Shown here piece by piece: positions 1 through 9,372 of a stretch of 64,000 bases of DNA. The stretch lies in assembly GCF_014200595.1 (NCBI RefSeq), contig NZ_JACHCG010000001.1:434001-498000 (forward strand), written 5' to 3'. The notes below the pieces were generated by a model, which was not told the origin of the DNA, did no database searches, and saw only the letters and a program-made list of their open reading frames with translations. The translations under genes and the position numbers were made by a program. Every line of letters begins with the position of its first letter. The stretch's first letter is position 1. This DNA is from Pedobacter cryoconitis (GTDB taxonomy: Bacteria > Bacteroidota > Bacteroidia > Sphingobacteriales > Sphingobacteriaceae).

Positions 1-2
1 TT

Positions 3-3000
3 TCAGGTACACCAACTGCTGTTGGTACTTTTAATTTTACTGTTAATGTGACTGGTGCCTGTGTAAGTTCAGGTTCACAAGCCTTTTCACTGGTCATTGC
101 ACCGAAAGCGGTAACTGCAACTTTTGCTGCGGTAACTAAAGCTTATAATGGAGATGCGGTTGCCAATGTTGTTTTTGATCCGCTTACAGTAGCAAGTGGG
201 GTGGTCGCACCAGATGTGGTCAGTGTAACTTATACTTCAGCAGCTTATAATAATGCGGGTGTAGGAATTAATAAGCCGGTAACTTTAACCGGTCTGGCTT
301 TAACAGGTGCTAACAGTGCATCATATACGTTAAACCCGGTGGTAGTTATAGGTACGATTACAACGGCTACGATTGTTCCTTCGCTGGTGCTGCCAATTAC
401 TAAAGTATATGATGGCAATACCACAGCTGCTTTAACCAGTGCTAATTATAGTTTTACTGGTAAGGTAGGCGCGGAGGATGTAGCTTTAAATAATCCAGCT
501 ACAGGAACTTATGCGCTAAAGGATATTGGTAACCGTTTGGTCAGTGTTACTGGTTTAACATTAACCGGAGCAAATGCAGCCAATTATACGCTTTCTACAA
601 CAAGTGTAAGTGCAACGGGTACAATTACTGCGGCGAGTATCGTTCCATCTTTACTATTACCTATTACGAAGGTATATGATGGAAATACCACAGCCGCGTT
701 AACTGCTGCAAATTATAGTTTTACAGGTAAGGTTGGAACAGAGAATGTAGCTTTAAATAATCCTGCTACAGGAACTTACGCACTTAAAGATGTTGGCAAC
801 CGTTTAGTGAGTGTTACTGGTTTAGCACTTACTGGTACAGATGCCGGAAATTATATACTTTCGGCGACTAATGTCAGTGCAACCGGAACAATCACCTCAG
901 CGACCATTGTACCTATATTAGGGGGTATAATTACCAAGGTATACGATGGCAATACCACAGCTGCTTTAACCAATGCTAATTATAGTTTTACAGGTAAGGT
1001 TGGTACAGAGAATGTAGCTTTAAATAATCCGGCTACAGGGACTTACGCATTAAAAGATGTTGGCAGCCGTTTAGTCAGTGTTACAGGTTTAACCCTGACG
1101 GGGACCGATGCTGGAAATTATATACTTTCGACTACCAATGTCAGTGCAAACGGAACAATCACCTCAGCGACCATTGTACCTGTATTAGCGGGCACAATTA
1201 CCAAGGTTTATGACGGCACCGTTGCTGCTGCCTTAACGGGTTCGAATTACAGCTTTACAGGAAAAATTGGTGCAGAGGATGTAACACTTAATAATCCGGT
1301 AGCCGGAACTTATGATCTGAAAGTTGCAGGTAACAGAACAGTAAGCGTGAACGGAATTGCGCTGACCGGAACTGATGCACTGAATTATACACTTTCTACT
1401 ACAAGTTTAACTGCTCCGGGTACAATTACCGCAGCGACGATTATACCAGTATTGGCGGGTACGATTACTAAGGTTTATGATGGCAATACTACTGCTGCGT
1501 TAACCGGATCGAATTACAGCTTTAGCGGAAATATCGGTGCAGATGATGTAAGCTTAAATAATCCTGTGACAGGCGCTTATGATCTGAAAGATGCAGGCAG
1601 CAGAACAGTAAGCGTAAACGGAATTGCGTTAATAGGTGCTGATGCTGCGAATTATACACTTTCCACTACGAGTTTAACTGCTGCGGGTACCATTACCTCA
1701 GCGACTATTGTACCTGTATTAGCAGGCACAATTACTAAAGTTTATGATGGCAATACTACAGCTGCTTTAACAAATTCGAATTACAGCTTCACCGGAAAGA
1801 TCGGTGCGGATGATGTGAGCTTAAATAATCCGGCAGCCGGAACTTATGACCTGAAGATTGCGGGCAGCAGAACAGTAAGCGTGAACGGAATTGCATTAAC
1901 AGGTGCTGATGCAGCGAATTATACGCTTTCTACCACGAGTTTAACTGCTGCGGGTACCATTACATCAGCGACCATTGTACCTGTATTAGCAGGCACAATT
2001 ACTAAAGTTTATGATGGCAATACTACAGCTGCTTTAACAAATACGAATTATAGCTTCACTGGAAATATTGGTGCGGATGATGTGAGTTTAAATAATCCGG
2101 TAGCCGGAACTTACGACCTGAAAGTTGCAGGTAACAGAACAGTAAGCGTGAACGGAATTGCGTTAACAGGTGCTGATGCTGCGAACTATACACTTTCCAC
2201 TACAAGTCTGACTGCTCCGGGTACCATTACCGCTGCTACGATTATACCAGTATTAGCAGGTACGATCACTAAGGTTTATGATGGCAATACTAATGCTGCG
2301 TTAACCGGATCAAACTACAGCTTCACCGGAAATATCGGTGCAGATGACGTAAGTTTAAATAATCCTGTAACTGGTGCTTATGATTTGAAAGAAGCAGGCA
2401 GCAGAACGGTAAGCGTGAGCGGAGTTTCATTAACAGGTGCTGATGCGGCGAACTATACACTTTCCACCACAAGTTTAACAGCTCCGGGTACCATTACCGC
2501 TGCTACGATTATACCGGTGTTAGCGGGTACGATTACTAAAGTCTATGACGGCAATACTACAGCTGCATTAACAAGTTCGAACTATAGCTTTACTGGAAAG
2601 ATTGGTGCGGATGATGTGGCGATAACCAATCCGGCTGCCGGGACTTATGACCTGAAAGAGGCAGGCAATAGAACAGTAAGTGTAAATGGAATTACATTAA
2701 CAGGTGCTGATGCACTGAATTATACGCTTTCCACCACAAGTTTAACTGCTCCTGGAACGATCACTGCCGCTACGATTATACCAGTGTTAGCAGGAACAAT
2801 CACGAAGGTTTACGATGGCAATACTGCTGCGGTATTAACTGCTGCCAATTATAGTTTCACAGGTAATATTGGTGCGGATGATGTGAGTTTAAATAACCCT
2901 GCCGCAGGAACTTATGACCTGAAAGAAGCTGGTAACAGGACAGTAAGTGTAAATGGAGTTTCATTAACAGGTGCTGATGCTGCGAATTATACGCTTTCTA

Positions 3001-6000
3001 CTACAAGTTTAACTGCTCCGGGTACGATTACTGCTGCTACGATTATACCAGTGTTAGCAGGGACAATCACTAAAGTTTACGATGGAAATACAGCTGCGGT
3101 ATTAGCTGCTGCCAATTATAGCTTCACAGGTAATATTGGCGCGGATGATGTGAGTTTAAATAATCCTGCCGCCGGAACTTATGACCTGAAAGAAGCAGGC
3201 AGCAGAACGGTAAGCGTTAACGGGATTGCATTAACGGGTGCTGATGCTGCGAACTACACGCTTTCTACTACAAGTTTAACTGCTCCGGGTACGATTACCG
3301 CAGCGACGATTATACCAGTATTAGCGGGCACGATTACCAAGGTTTATGACGGCAATACTACTGCTGCCCTGGCTGGATCGAATTATAGCTTCACCGGAAA
3401 TATCGGCGCAGATGATGTAAGCTTAAATAATCCTGTGACAGGTGCTTATGATCTGAAAGAGGCAGGTAACAGAACAGTAAGCGTGAACGGCATTGCATTA
3501 ACAGGTGCTGATGCGGCGAACTACACGCTTTCCACTACAAATTTAACTGCTCCGGGTACGATCACTTCGGCGACTATTATACCTGTATTAGCGGGCACAA
3601 TTACCAAGGTTTATGATGGCAATACTACTGCTGCGTTAACCGGACCGAATTACAGCTTTACAGGAAATGTGGGTGCGGATGATGTCGCAATAACCAAGCC
3701 GGCAGCCGGAACTTATGACCTGAAAGATGCGGGTAACAGAATAGTAAGCGTGAACGGAATAACATTAACAGGTGCTGATGCGGCGAACTATACGCTTTCC
3801 ACCACAAGTTTAACTGCTCCGGGTACCATTACCTCAGCGACTATTATACCAGTACTGGCAGGTACAATCACCAAAGTTTATGATGGCAACACGAACGCTG
3901 TGTTAACCGGACCGAACTATAGCTTTACTGGAAATATAGGCGCGGATGATGTGAGATTAAATAATCCGGCAGCCGGAACTTATGATCTGAAAGTTGCAGG
4001 TAACAGAACAGTAAGCGTGAACGGAATTGCGTTAACAGGTGCTGATGCTGCGAATTATACGCTTTCTACCACAAGCTTAACTGCTCCGGGTACGATCACT
4101 GCTGCTACGATTATACCAGTACTGGCAGGTACAATCACTAAAGTTTATGATGGCAATACAGCTGCGGTATTAGCTGCTGCCAATTACAGTTTTACAGGAA
4201 ATATTGGTGCAGATGATGTAAGCTTGAATAATCCTGTAGCTGGGACCTATGATCTGAAAGAAGCAGGTAACAGAACAGTGAGTGTGAATGGAATTACATT
4301 AACCGGAGCTGATGCTGTGAATTATACGCTTTCCACCACAAGCTTAACTGCTCTGGGTACGATTACTGCTGCTACGATTATACCAGTATTAGCGGGTACA
4401 ATCACCAAGGTTTATGACGGCAATACGACTGCTGCATTAACGGGCGCTAACTATAGCTTCACCGGAAATATTGGTGCTGATCAGGTAGGGATAACAAATC
4501 CTGCTGCCGGAACTTACGATCTCAAAGATGTGGGCAATAGAACGGTTAGTGCTGTTGGAATCTCTCTTACAGGAGCAGATGCCGCAAACTATACACTTTC
4601 AACAAACAGCCTGACTGCTCCCGGAACCATTACCTCAGCAGCAATTACACCTGTACTCGCTGGTACAATTACCAAAGTTTATGACGGTAATGCGACTGCA
4701 ACTTTAACGGGCGCTAACTATAGCTTTACAGGTCAGGTATCCGGAGAAAACGTAGCCTTGAATAATCCTGCTGCCGGAACTTATAATAACTCATTGGTTG
4801 CAACCGGTAAAACAGTAACTGTGAGCGGAATTACATTGACCGGAACTGATGCAGGTAACTATGTACTGACTACAACAAGTTTGACGAGTACAAATGGGGT
4901 TATTACGGCGCAACCGTTAACTATTACAGCCGATAATAAGCAAATGATACAAGGCACTACTGTTCCTGTGTTAACCTTAAGCTACAGCGGATTTGTAAAT
5001 GGAGAAAATAGCAGTGTATTGACAACGCCTGCTAGTTTAAGTACCCTGGCAACCAATAGCTCAGTGGCAGGGACTTATCCGATTACTGTAAACGGAGCAA
5101 CAGCAGCTAATTATACGATCACTTTTGTCAATGGAATATTAACGGTAAGCCCGGGCGTACCTACAAGTATCACGTTTGCTACAGTACCGGTATATGAAAA
5201 CAAACCTGCGGGAGCATTAGCCGGAACTTTAAGCAGTACATCGCTTGATCCGAATGCAATTTTCACTTATTCACTGGTGAGTGGTAGTGGTGATACTGAC
5301 AATTCATTGTTCGCTATTGCTGGTGATCAGGTAAGAACAAATGCAAGTCTGAGCTTCCAGCAAAAATCAGCTTACAGCATTTTAGTCAGAAGTACAACGC
5401 AGTACGGTTTAACATTGGATAAACAGTTTACTATTAACCTGATTGATGTAAACGAGGCACCGGCCTTAAATCCAATTGCTGATTTAACGCAATGTAATAC
5501 AACCAGCAAACAGACTATTGCTTTAACTGGTATTACTCCAGGGCCGGAAACAAGCCAAACCACCGCACTTACTGTGCGTTCCGATAAACCGGCTATGTTC
5601 AGTTACCTGAGTGTAAGCCAGGGTAGTGGTGGAAATGGAACATTGACTTACCGTTTAGCTAACCAGACTGTTTCTGGTACTGTAAATATTACAGTGACTG
5701 TAAAAGACAATGGCGGAACAGCAAATGGAGGAGCAGATACTTACAGCAGAACTTTTGTACTGACTATTAATCCATTGCCAGTGCTCAGTATTGTTTCTTC
5801 ACAGGGGCTGGAAATATCCAAAGGTATAACTACCCAGTTAACAGCAAGTGGCGGAACCAGTTACGTATGGGCTGACGCTGCGGGTATCATCAGCGGACAA
5901 AACACGGCGATACTGACCATCAGACCATCACGTACTGCTTCTTACACCGTTACGGCATTAAATGCGACAGGTTGCAGCAGTACTCAGCTGATTACGATTA

Positions 6001-6290
6001 CCGTGCTGGATGATTATAAAACTATTGATGCAACGAATATTTTAACACCTAACGGAGATGGGGTAAACGACAAATTCGTGATCAGGAATATTGATATGTA
6101 CCCTGATAATGTGGTGAAAATATTTGACCGTGCGGGAAGACTGCTTTATACTAAAAAAGGATATGATAATAGCTGGGATGGAACAATCAGTGGCAATCCT
6201 TTAAGTGAAGGCACTTATTTCTATGTATTGGATTTTGGTGACGGCAGAGGCAAGTTTAAAGGCTTCATTACGCTGGTAAGAAACAATTAA
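3..6290 (+). CDS. Giant secreted YDG-repeat protein with T9SS type B tail (5' end outside window)
   Basis: The frame is open from the left edge, so the start and signal peptide lie upstream; about 2,095 residues are visible. In order: the end of an Ig/He_PIG-like domain (GTPTAVGTFNFTV), one diverged YDG-like unit, 17 nearly identical 89-residue YDG units that start ITKVYDGN and carry NYSFTG and GxYDLK, an MBG-like domain (about 4910-5157), a cadherin-like segment ending DVNEAPAL, further Ig-like modules, and a C-terminal domain with LTPNGDGVNDKF, FDRAGR and GTYFYVLDF. That last domain is the gliding-motility-associated type B sorting signal of the type IX secretion system, so the protein is probably exported and held at the surface. 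A PorP/SprF gene follows 11 bp later, as is common for type B cargo. An adhesin or matrix role is inference. Confidence 0.9.
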   Translation, partial: SGTPTAVGTFNFTVNVTGACVSSGSQAFSLVIAPKAVTATFAAVTKAYNGDAVANVVFDPLTVASGVVAPDVVSVTYTSAAYNNAGVGINKPVTLTGLALTGANSASYTLNPVVVIGTITTATIVPSLVLPITKVYDGNTTAALTSANYSFTGKVGAEDVALNNPATGTYALKDIGNRLVSVTGLTLTGANAANYTLSTTSVSATGTITAASIVPSLLLPITKVYDGNTTAALTAANYSFTGKVGTENVALNNPATGTYALKDVGNRLVSVTGLALTGTDAGNYILSATNVSATGTITSATIVPILGGIITKVYDGNTTAALTNANYSFTGKVGTENVALNNPATGTYALKDVGSRLVSVTGLTLTGTDAGNYILSTTNVSANGTITSATIVPVLAGTITKVYDGTVAAALTGSNYSFTGKIGAEDVTLNNPVAGTYDLKVAGNRTVSVNGIALTGTDALNYTLSTTSLTAPGTITAATIIPVLAGTITKVYDGNTTAALTGSNYSFSGNIGADDVSLNNPVTGAYDLKDAGSRTVSVNGIALIGADAANYTLSTTSLTAAGTITSATIVPVLAGTITKVYDGNTTAALTNSNYSFTGKIGADDVSLNNPAAGTYDLKIAGSRTVSVNGIALTGADAANYTLSTTSLTAAGTITSATIVPVLAGTITKVYDGNTTAALTNTNYSFTGNIGADDVSLNNPVAGTYDLKVAGNRTVSVNGIALTGADAANYTLSTTSLTAPGTITAATIIPVLAGTITKVYDGNTNAALTGSNYSFTGNIGADDVSLNNPVTGAYDLKEAGSRTVSVSGVSLTGADAANYTLSTTSLTAPGTITAATIIPVLAGTITKVYDGNTTAALTSSNYSFTGKIGADDVAITNPAAGTYDLKEAGNRTVSVNGITLTGADALNYTLSTTSLTAPGTITAATIIPVLAGTITKVYDGNTAAVLTAANYSFTGNIGADDVSLNNPAAGTYDLKEAGNRTVSVNGVSLTGADAANYTLSTTSLTAPGTITAATIIPVLAGTITKVYDGNTAAVLAAANYSFTGNIGADDVSLNNPAAGTYDLKEAGSRTVSVNGIALTGADAANYTLSTTSLTAPGTITAATIIPVLAGTITKVYDGNTTAALAGSNYSFTGNIGADDVSLNNPVTGAYDLKEAGNRTVSVNGIALTGADAANYTLSTTNLTAPGTITSATIIPVLAGTITKVYDGNTTAALTGPNYSFTGNVGADDVAITKPAAGTYDLKDAGNRIVSVNGITLTGADAANYTLSTTSLTAPGTITSATIIPVLAGTITKVYDGNTNAVLTGPNYSFTGNIGADDVRLNNPAAGTYDLKVAGNRTVSVNGIALTGADAANYTLSTTSLTAPGTITAATIIPVLAGTITKVYDGNTAAVLAAANYSFTGNIGADDVSLNNPVAGTYDLKEAGNRTVSVNGITLTGADAVNYTLSTTSLTALGTITAATIIPVLAGTITKVYDGNTTAALTGANYSFTGNIGADQVGITNPAAGTYDLKDVGNRTVSAVGISLTGADAANYTLSTNSLTAPGTITSAAITPVLAGTITKVYDGNATATLTGANYSFTGQVSGENVALNNPAAGTYNNSLVATGKTVTVSGITLTGTDAGNYVLTTTSLTSTNGVITAQPLTITADNKQMIQGTTVPVLTLSYSGFVNGENSSVLTTPASLSTLATNSSVAGTYPITVNGATAANYTITFVNGILTVSPGVPTSITFATVPVYENKPAGALAGTLSSTSLDPNAIFTYSLVSGSGDTDNSLFAIAGDQVRTNASLSFQQKSAYSILVRSTTQYGLTLDKQFTINLIDVNEAPALNPIADLTQCNTTSKQTIALTGITPGPETSQTTALTVRSDKPAMFSYLSVSQGSGGNGTLTYRLANQTVSGTVNITVTVKDNGGTANGGADTYSRTFVLTINPLPVLSIVSSQGLEISKGITTQLTASGGTSYVWADAAGIISGQNTAILTIRPSRTASYTVTALNATGCSSTQLITITVLDDYKTIDATNILTPNGDGVNDKFVIRNIDMYPDNVVKIFDRAGRLLYTKKGYDNSWDGTISGNPLSEGTYFYVLDFGDGRGKFKGFITLVRNN
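396..4935 (+). repeat. 17 tandem 267-bp coding repeats (YDG units)
   Basis: The unit start attac(t/c/g)aa(a/g)gt recurs at 396, 663, 930 and 1197, exactly 267 bp (89 codons) apart, and continues in phase to the last unit, which starts near 4670 and is slightly diverged. Central units are almost identical in protein and DNA; for example, units with the variant NTAAVLAAANYS occur twice. This suggests recent duplication or gene conversion and a repeat number that could vary between strains. Confidence 0.93.
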
Positions 6291-6301
6291 TAATTAAAGT
6301 T

Positions 6302-7195
6302 ATGAAAAGGAATCTAGCAATATGGGGATTGATCACGGGGCTGTTTTTATTTACTGCTAAACAGTCATATGCGCAGTTGAATCCGCTCGCAGCAATGTAT
6401 TATCAGAATCAATATCTGGGTAATCCTGCAATGGTTGGAATTGATAGCGGGCTGGCTTTTAACCTGGCATACCGTGCACAATGGAATGGTGTACCTGGAT
6501 CACCTGTTACCCAATCGGTAACAGGTAATTATGGGGTCACTGATAGAATGGGATTGGGAATCAACGTGAGTAATGATAAAATTGGATTGCAGCGCTGGAC
6601 AAGGGCAGTAGCGTCTTATGCATATCATTTGCCACTCAGTGGAAAGGGGGATCAATTACATTTTGGTTTATCTTTTGGTTTCTCGAATGACAGACTGAAT
6701 GAAAATCTCGTTAATGGTGATCCGACTGATGTAGGGATCAGTCAGTATAATCAGCGTTCAACTTATGTTGATGGTGATTTTGGGGTTGCGTATACAGCAA
6801 ACAGGCTTACTTTACAGGGCGCTTTACCTAATCTGAAAAGTGTGTTTCACAAAAATGACCTGAATAATTTAGTAGATCAGTCTACTTTCTATACCGCAGC
6901 AAGTTACCGGTTATCATTAAGTGAAGGACAAGAAGGGGTAGATGTTGAACCTAAAGTAGCTTTACGGGGTGTAAAAGGGTACGATGATATATTTGACGCA
7001 GGTGCAAATCTTGTTTTTGCCAATAAAAGAGTCAATGTATATGGCCTGTACCACTCTACACAAAGTTTTACTTTCGGTTTAGGGATGCAGTACCAGGGAT
7101 TGAACCTGAGTGGTTCTTATACCTCTGGTACTTCGGCATTAAGGGGTTACGTTGATGGTAATTTCGAGCTGAGCCTAAGAATCCGCGTGTTTTAG
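6302..7195 (+). CDS. PorP/SprF family type IX secretion membrane protein
   Basis: This 297-residue protein has an N-terminal signal peptide ending in SYAQ. It then shows the typical PorP/SprF opening (LNPLAAMYYQNQYLGNPAMVG) and a predicted outer-membrane beta barrel with alternating aromatic strands, ending in F. Members of this family work with type B cargo proteins of the type IX secretion system and are usually encoded immediately downstream of them, as here (11-bp gap). It is probably co-transcribed with the YDG-repeat gene. The last 21 bp overlap the 3' end of the convergent DoxX-like gene. Confidence 0.9.
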   Translation: MKRNLAIWGLITGLFLFTAKQSYAQLNPLAAMYYQNQYLGNPAMVGIDSGLAFNLAYRAQWNGVPGSPVTQSVTGNYGVTDRMGLGINVSNDKIGLQRWTRAVASYAYHLPLSGKGDQLHFGLSFGFSNDRLNENLVNGDPTDVGISQYNQRSTYVDGDFGVAYTANRLTLQGALPNLKSVFHKNDLNNLVDQSTFYTAASYRLSLSEGQEGVDVEPKVALRGVKGYDDIFDAGANLVFANKRVNVYGLYHSTQSFTFGLGMQYQGLNLSGSYTSGTSALRGYVDGNFELSLRIRVF

Positions 7196-7552
7196 TAGTT
7201 TATGATAAAATAAATAAGAAATCAGTAAAATCGCAAATGCGATAAGCGGAGTGAATGACATTGGAATAACTCCGTCAACAGAGAGGTGGGCTATGAGTGC
7301 TGACAGGTAGACAATACCTAAGGCAACATAGCCCCATTCTTTTAGACGCGGTGGTAATTTTGGCAGGATCAGGATCAATCCCCCGATAAAAGTACCGATG
7401 CCGGCCTCGAGATGAAACCAGTATGGGAGTCCTAAATGTCTTGTGCCTTCAAGCGCCATTGGCGCATTCAAGAAGAAGATTCCGGGTAAAATAAACAGTG
7501 CCAGCAGTACTGTCGAGATCCAGTAAATGATTTTAATGCTTTTGATATTCAT
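7175..7552 (-). CDS. DoxX-like small membrane protein
   Basis: A protein of about 125 residues with four hydrophobic segments. It carries the DoxX-like features GTRHLGLPYWFHLEAGIG in the middle and a short basic, glycine-rich loop (LPKLPPRLKEWGY). The ATG at 7552 (MNIKSIKIIYW) was chosen because it opens directly into the first transmembrane helix; an in-frame start at 7597 would add 15 unconvincing residues. DoxX-type proteins are inner-membrane proteins, mostly without a defined reaction. No operon partner is evident: both 3' neighbour and upstream gene run the other way. Confidence 0.75.
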   Translation of the reverse strand: MNIKSIKIIYWISTVLLALFILPGIFFLNAPMALEGTRHLGLPYWFHLEAGIGTFIGGLILILPKLPPRLKEWGYVALGIVYLSALIAHLSVDGVIPMSFTPLIAFAILLISYLFYHKLLKHADS

Positions 7553-7696
7553 AATAGGGTTAGATTTATATTGTAAAATTACCATCCGGTCCTGCAAAAC
7601 AAGCAGGCGTTAAAGACAAAATAAGGGGGGATTTGCGACAATAATAAAAAACACTGTCTTCAAACAAAATATATTCTTTTTTCGTTTTAGTCTACA

Positions 7697-7726
7697 GTAT
7701 TCAAACAGAATTTTTGAATACATTTG
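7697..7726 (+). promoter_or_regulatory. Operator-like dyad overlapping a TAnnTTTG promoter element for the RND locus
   Basis: A perfect inverted repeat, GTATTCAAA at 7697-7705 and TTTGAATAC at 7713-7721 (7-nt spacer), overlaps a consensus Bacteroidota -7 element, TACATTTG, at 7719-7726. No good -33 TTTG is seen. The dyad sits about 35 bp upstream of the first gene of the efflux cluster, a plausible repressor position, but no regulator is encoded next to it. Confidence 0.5.
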
Positions 7727-7758
7727 AACCTTTAAGACATCCTATAGTCTATCCTTTA

Positions 7759-8115
7759 ATGAAAACGCAAAAAGCAGTTCATATCTTAATTAAATTTACG
7801 CTGATACTGGTCATTTTTTTTGGCTTAAACGGAAGAGTAATTGCAAGGTATGCTGATGGTTTTTTTCACAAAGGTGCTTCAACTGAAATCGGGAATTTAA
7901 AAACTCCTATGTGCAGAGCTAAAGTGATGCATTGCAGATTACTTTGTTTTGAACAGGATTTTCTACCGGTTATATTACCAACTGCCGGATTTAAAATAGA
8001 TTTGGTACCACCAGTTCTGGTCGTTGTACAGGCTTATCAGGTACTATATACCACAAAAAGCCTGAGTGGCCATGAATTCCGGCTGCTCCCTCTGCGTGCC
8101 CCTCCTTATTGTTAA
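7759..8115 (+). CDS. Small exported protein of unknown function upstream of RND efflux genes
   Basis: A 118-residue product that I cannot assign to a characterised family. It starts MKTQKAVHILIKFTLILVIF, a signal peptide or single membrane anchor, followed by a mostly polar stretch with three Cys and the C-terminal HEFRLLPLRAPPYC. The ATG at 7759 was preferred over an upstream in-frame TTG at 7714, because it follows the promoter-like element at 7719-7726 and begins directly with the hydrophobic segment. It is the first gene before the RND adaptor (123-bp gap), so it may share its regulation. A role in efflux or metal handling would be inference from position only. Confidence 0.6.
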   Translation: MKTQKAVHILIKFTLILVIFFGLNGRVIARYADGFFHKGASTEIGNLKTPMCRAKVMHCRLLCFEQDFLPVILPTAGFKIDLVPPVLVVVQAYQVLYTTKSLSGHEFRLLPLRAPPYC

Positions 8116-8238
8116 AATAGCTTAACAGGCGGATTCCATTCTTTCCGTTTTTTTTAATTCCAGTTAACGCTGTAAACGTTAATATGGTTATCTTGTATAT
8201 AGTCAATTTTACTGGCTATGATTCTTTCTATAGACGAT

Positions 8239-9354
8239 ATGAACACTTTCAAAACTTCTTTAGCCATTCTGGCTTCCCTGGTTATCTTTTCCTCTTGTGG
8301 AAATCATAAAAAAGATAAGACAGCCGATCAGGTTAAACCTTATCCTGTAATTACGCTCTCACCGCAAACAGCCAATATTTATTCTGATTATCCTGCAACT
8401 ATTCAGGGGATACAGAATATTGAGATACGTCCAAAAATAGATGGATATGTAGCAGATATTTTTGTGGATGAAGGTGCGTCAGTAAAAAAAGGACAACTGT
8501 TGTTTAGAATTAATGCCCCGCAATACGAGCAGGATGTGAAAACAACAGAAGCCAATATAAAAATAGCACAGGCAGACGTTAATGCGGCAAGAATGAACGT
8601 AGATAAAGTAAAACCATTAGTAGATGGGGATATTGTGAGTCCTTATCAGCTGGAATCAGCAAAATATACACTCGAATCGAAACAGGGAGCTCTTGCACAA
8701 GCTAATGCAGCATTGAATAATGCGAAAACAAACCTGAGTTATACTCAGATTTTCAGCCCTGTAGACGGGGTAATTGGTATCCTTCCTTATAAAATCGGAA
8801 GTCTGGTAAGCAGTACAACTGCCAATCCGCTGACTACGGTATCAAACATTGAAAGTATTTATGCCTATTTCTCGATTAATGAAAGACAGGGGCTTGACTT
8901 TTTCCTTGCCGCCAAAGGGATAACCATGCAGCAGAAATTAGCAACGTTACCTCCGGTTAACCTGGTACTTGCGAATGGAAATGTACTGCCAACTGCTGGA
9001 AAAGTGGAAACTGCAAGTGGTTTAATTAATGCCCAAACGGGGTCTATCAATATGAGAGCAACTTTTCCCAACCATGATGGACTGGTACGCAGTGGTAGCA
9101 GTGCTGTGGTCAGGATTCCCCGGACAATTAATTCGGCATTACTGGTACCTCAGAAAGCTACTTATCAGATTCAGGGCAAATTATTTGTTTATGTCGTAGA
9201 TAAATCCAACAAAGTGAACTCTGCAGAAATTACAACTGCGGCCAGTACGGATGATTCTTATGTGATCCAGAAAGGATTAAAAGCAGGTGATAGGGTAGTA
9301 GCAGATGGTATTTCAAACCTGAGAGAAGGATTGGAAATTAAACCAACAAAATAA
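8239..9354 (+). CDS. RND efflux periplasmic adaptor (membrane fusion lipoprotein)
   Basis: This 371-residue protein is a membrane fusion protein of the AcrA/MexA type. A lipoprotein signal (LVIFSSC, Cys as lipidation site) anchors it in the inner membrane. The lipoyl-like half-motifs (QGIQNIEIRPKIDGYVADIF and NLSYTQIFSPVDGVIG) flank a coiled-coil hairpin with AKYTLESKQGALAQANAALNNAK, followed by beta-barrel and membrane-proximal domains. It would connect the pump encoded 18 bp downstream to the outer-membrane factor. The ATG at 8239 is used; an ATG at 8218 would add seven residues before the signal. A TTAACG-N7-CGTTAA dyad lies upstream at 8164-8182. Confidence 0.93.
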   Translation: MNTFKTSLAILASLVIFSSCGNHKKDKTADQVKPYPVITLSPQTANIYSDYPATIQGIQNIEIRPKIDGYVADIFVDEGASVKKGQLLFRINAPQYEQDVKTTEANIKIAQADVNAARMNVDKVKPLVDGDIVSPYQLESAKYTLESKQGALAQANAALNNAKTNLSYTQIFSPVDGVIGILPYKIGSLVSSTTANPLTTVSNIESIYAYFSINERQGLDFFLAAKGITMQQKLATLPPVNLVLANGNVLPTAGKVETASGLINAQTGSINMRATFPNHDGLVRSGSSAVVRIPRTINSALLVPQKATYQIQGKLFVYVVDKSNKVNSAEITTAASTDDSYVIQKGLKAGDRVVADGISNLREGLEIKPTK

Positions 9355-9372
9355 TTTAAGAAATATCAGCAT

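Noticed and set aside
8164..8182. TTAACG-N7-CGTTAA dyad upstream of the RND adaptor
   Set aside because: Arms of only 6 bp in AT-rich DNA; mentioned under the adaptor gene but not strong enough for a separate finding.
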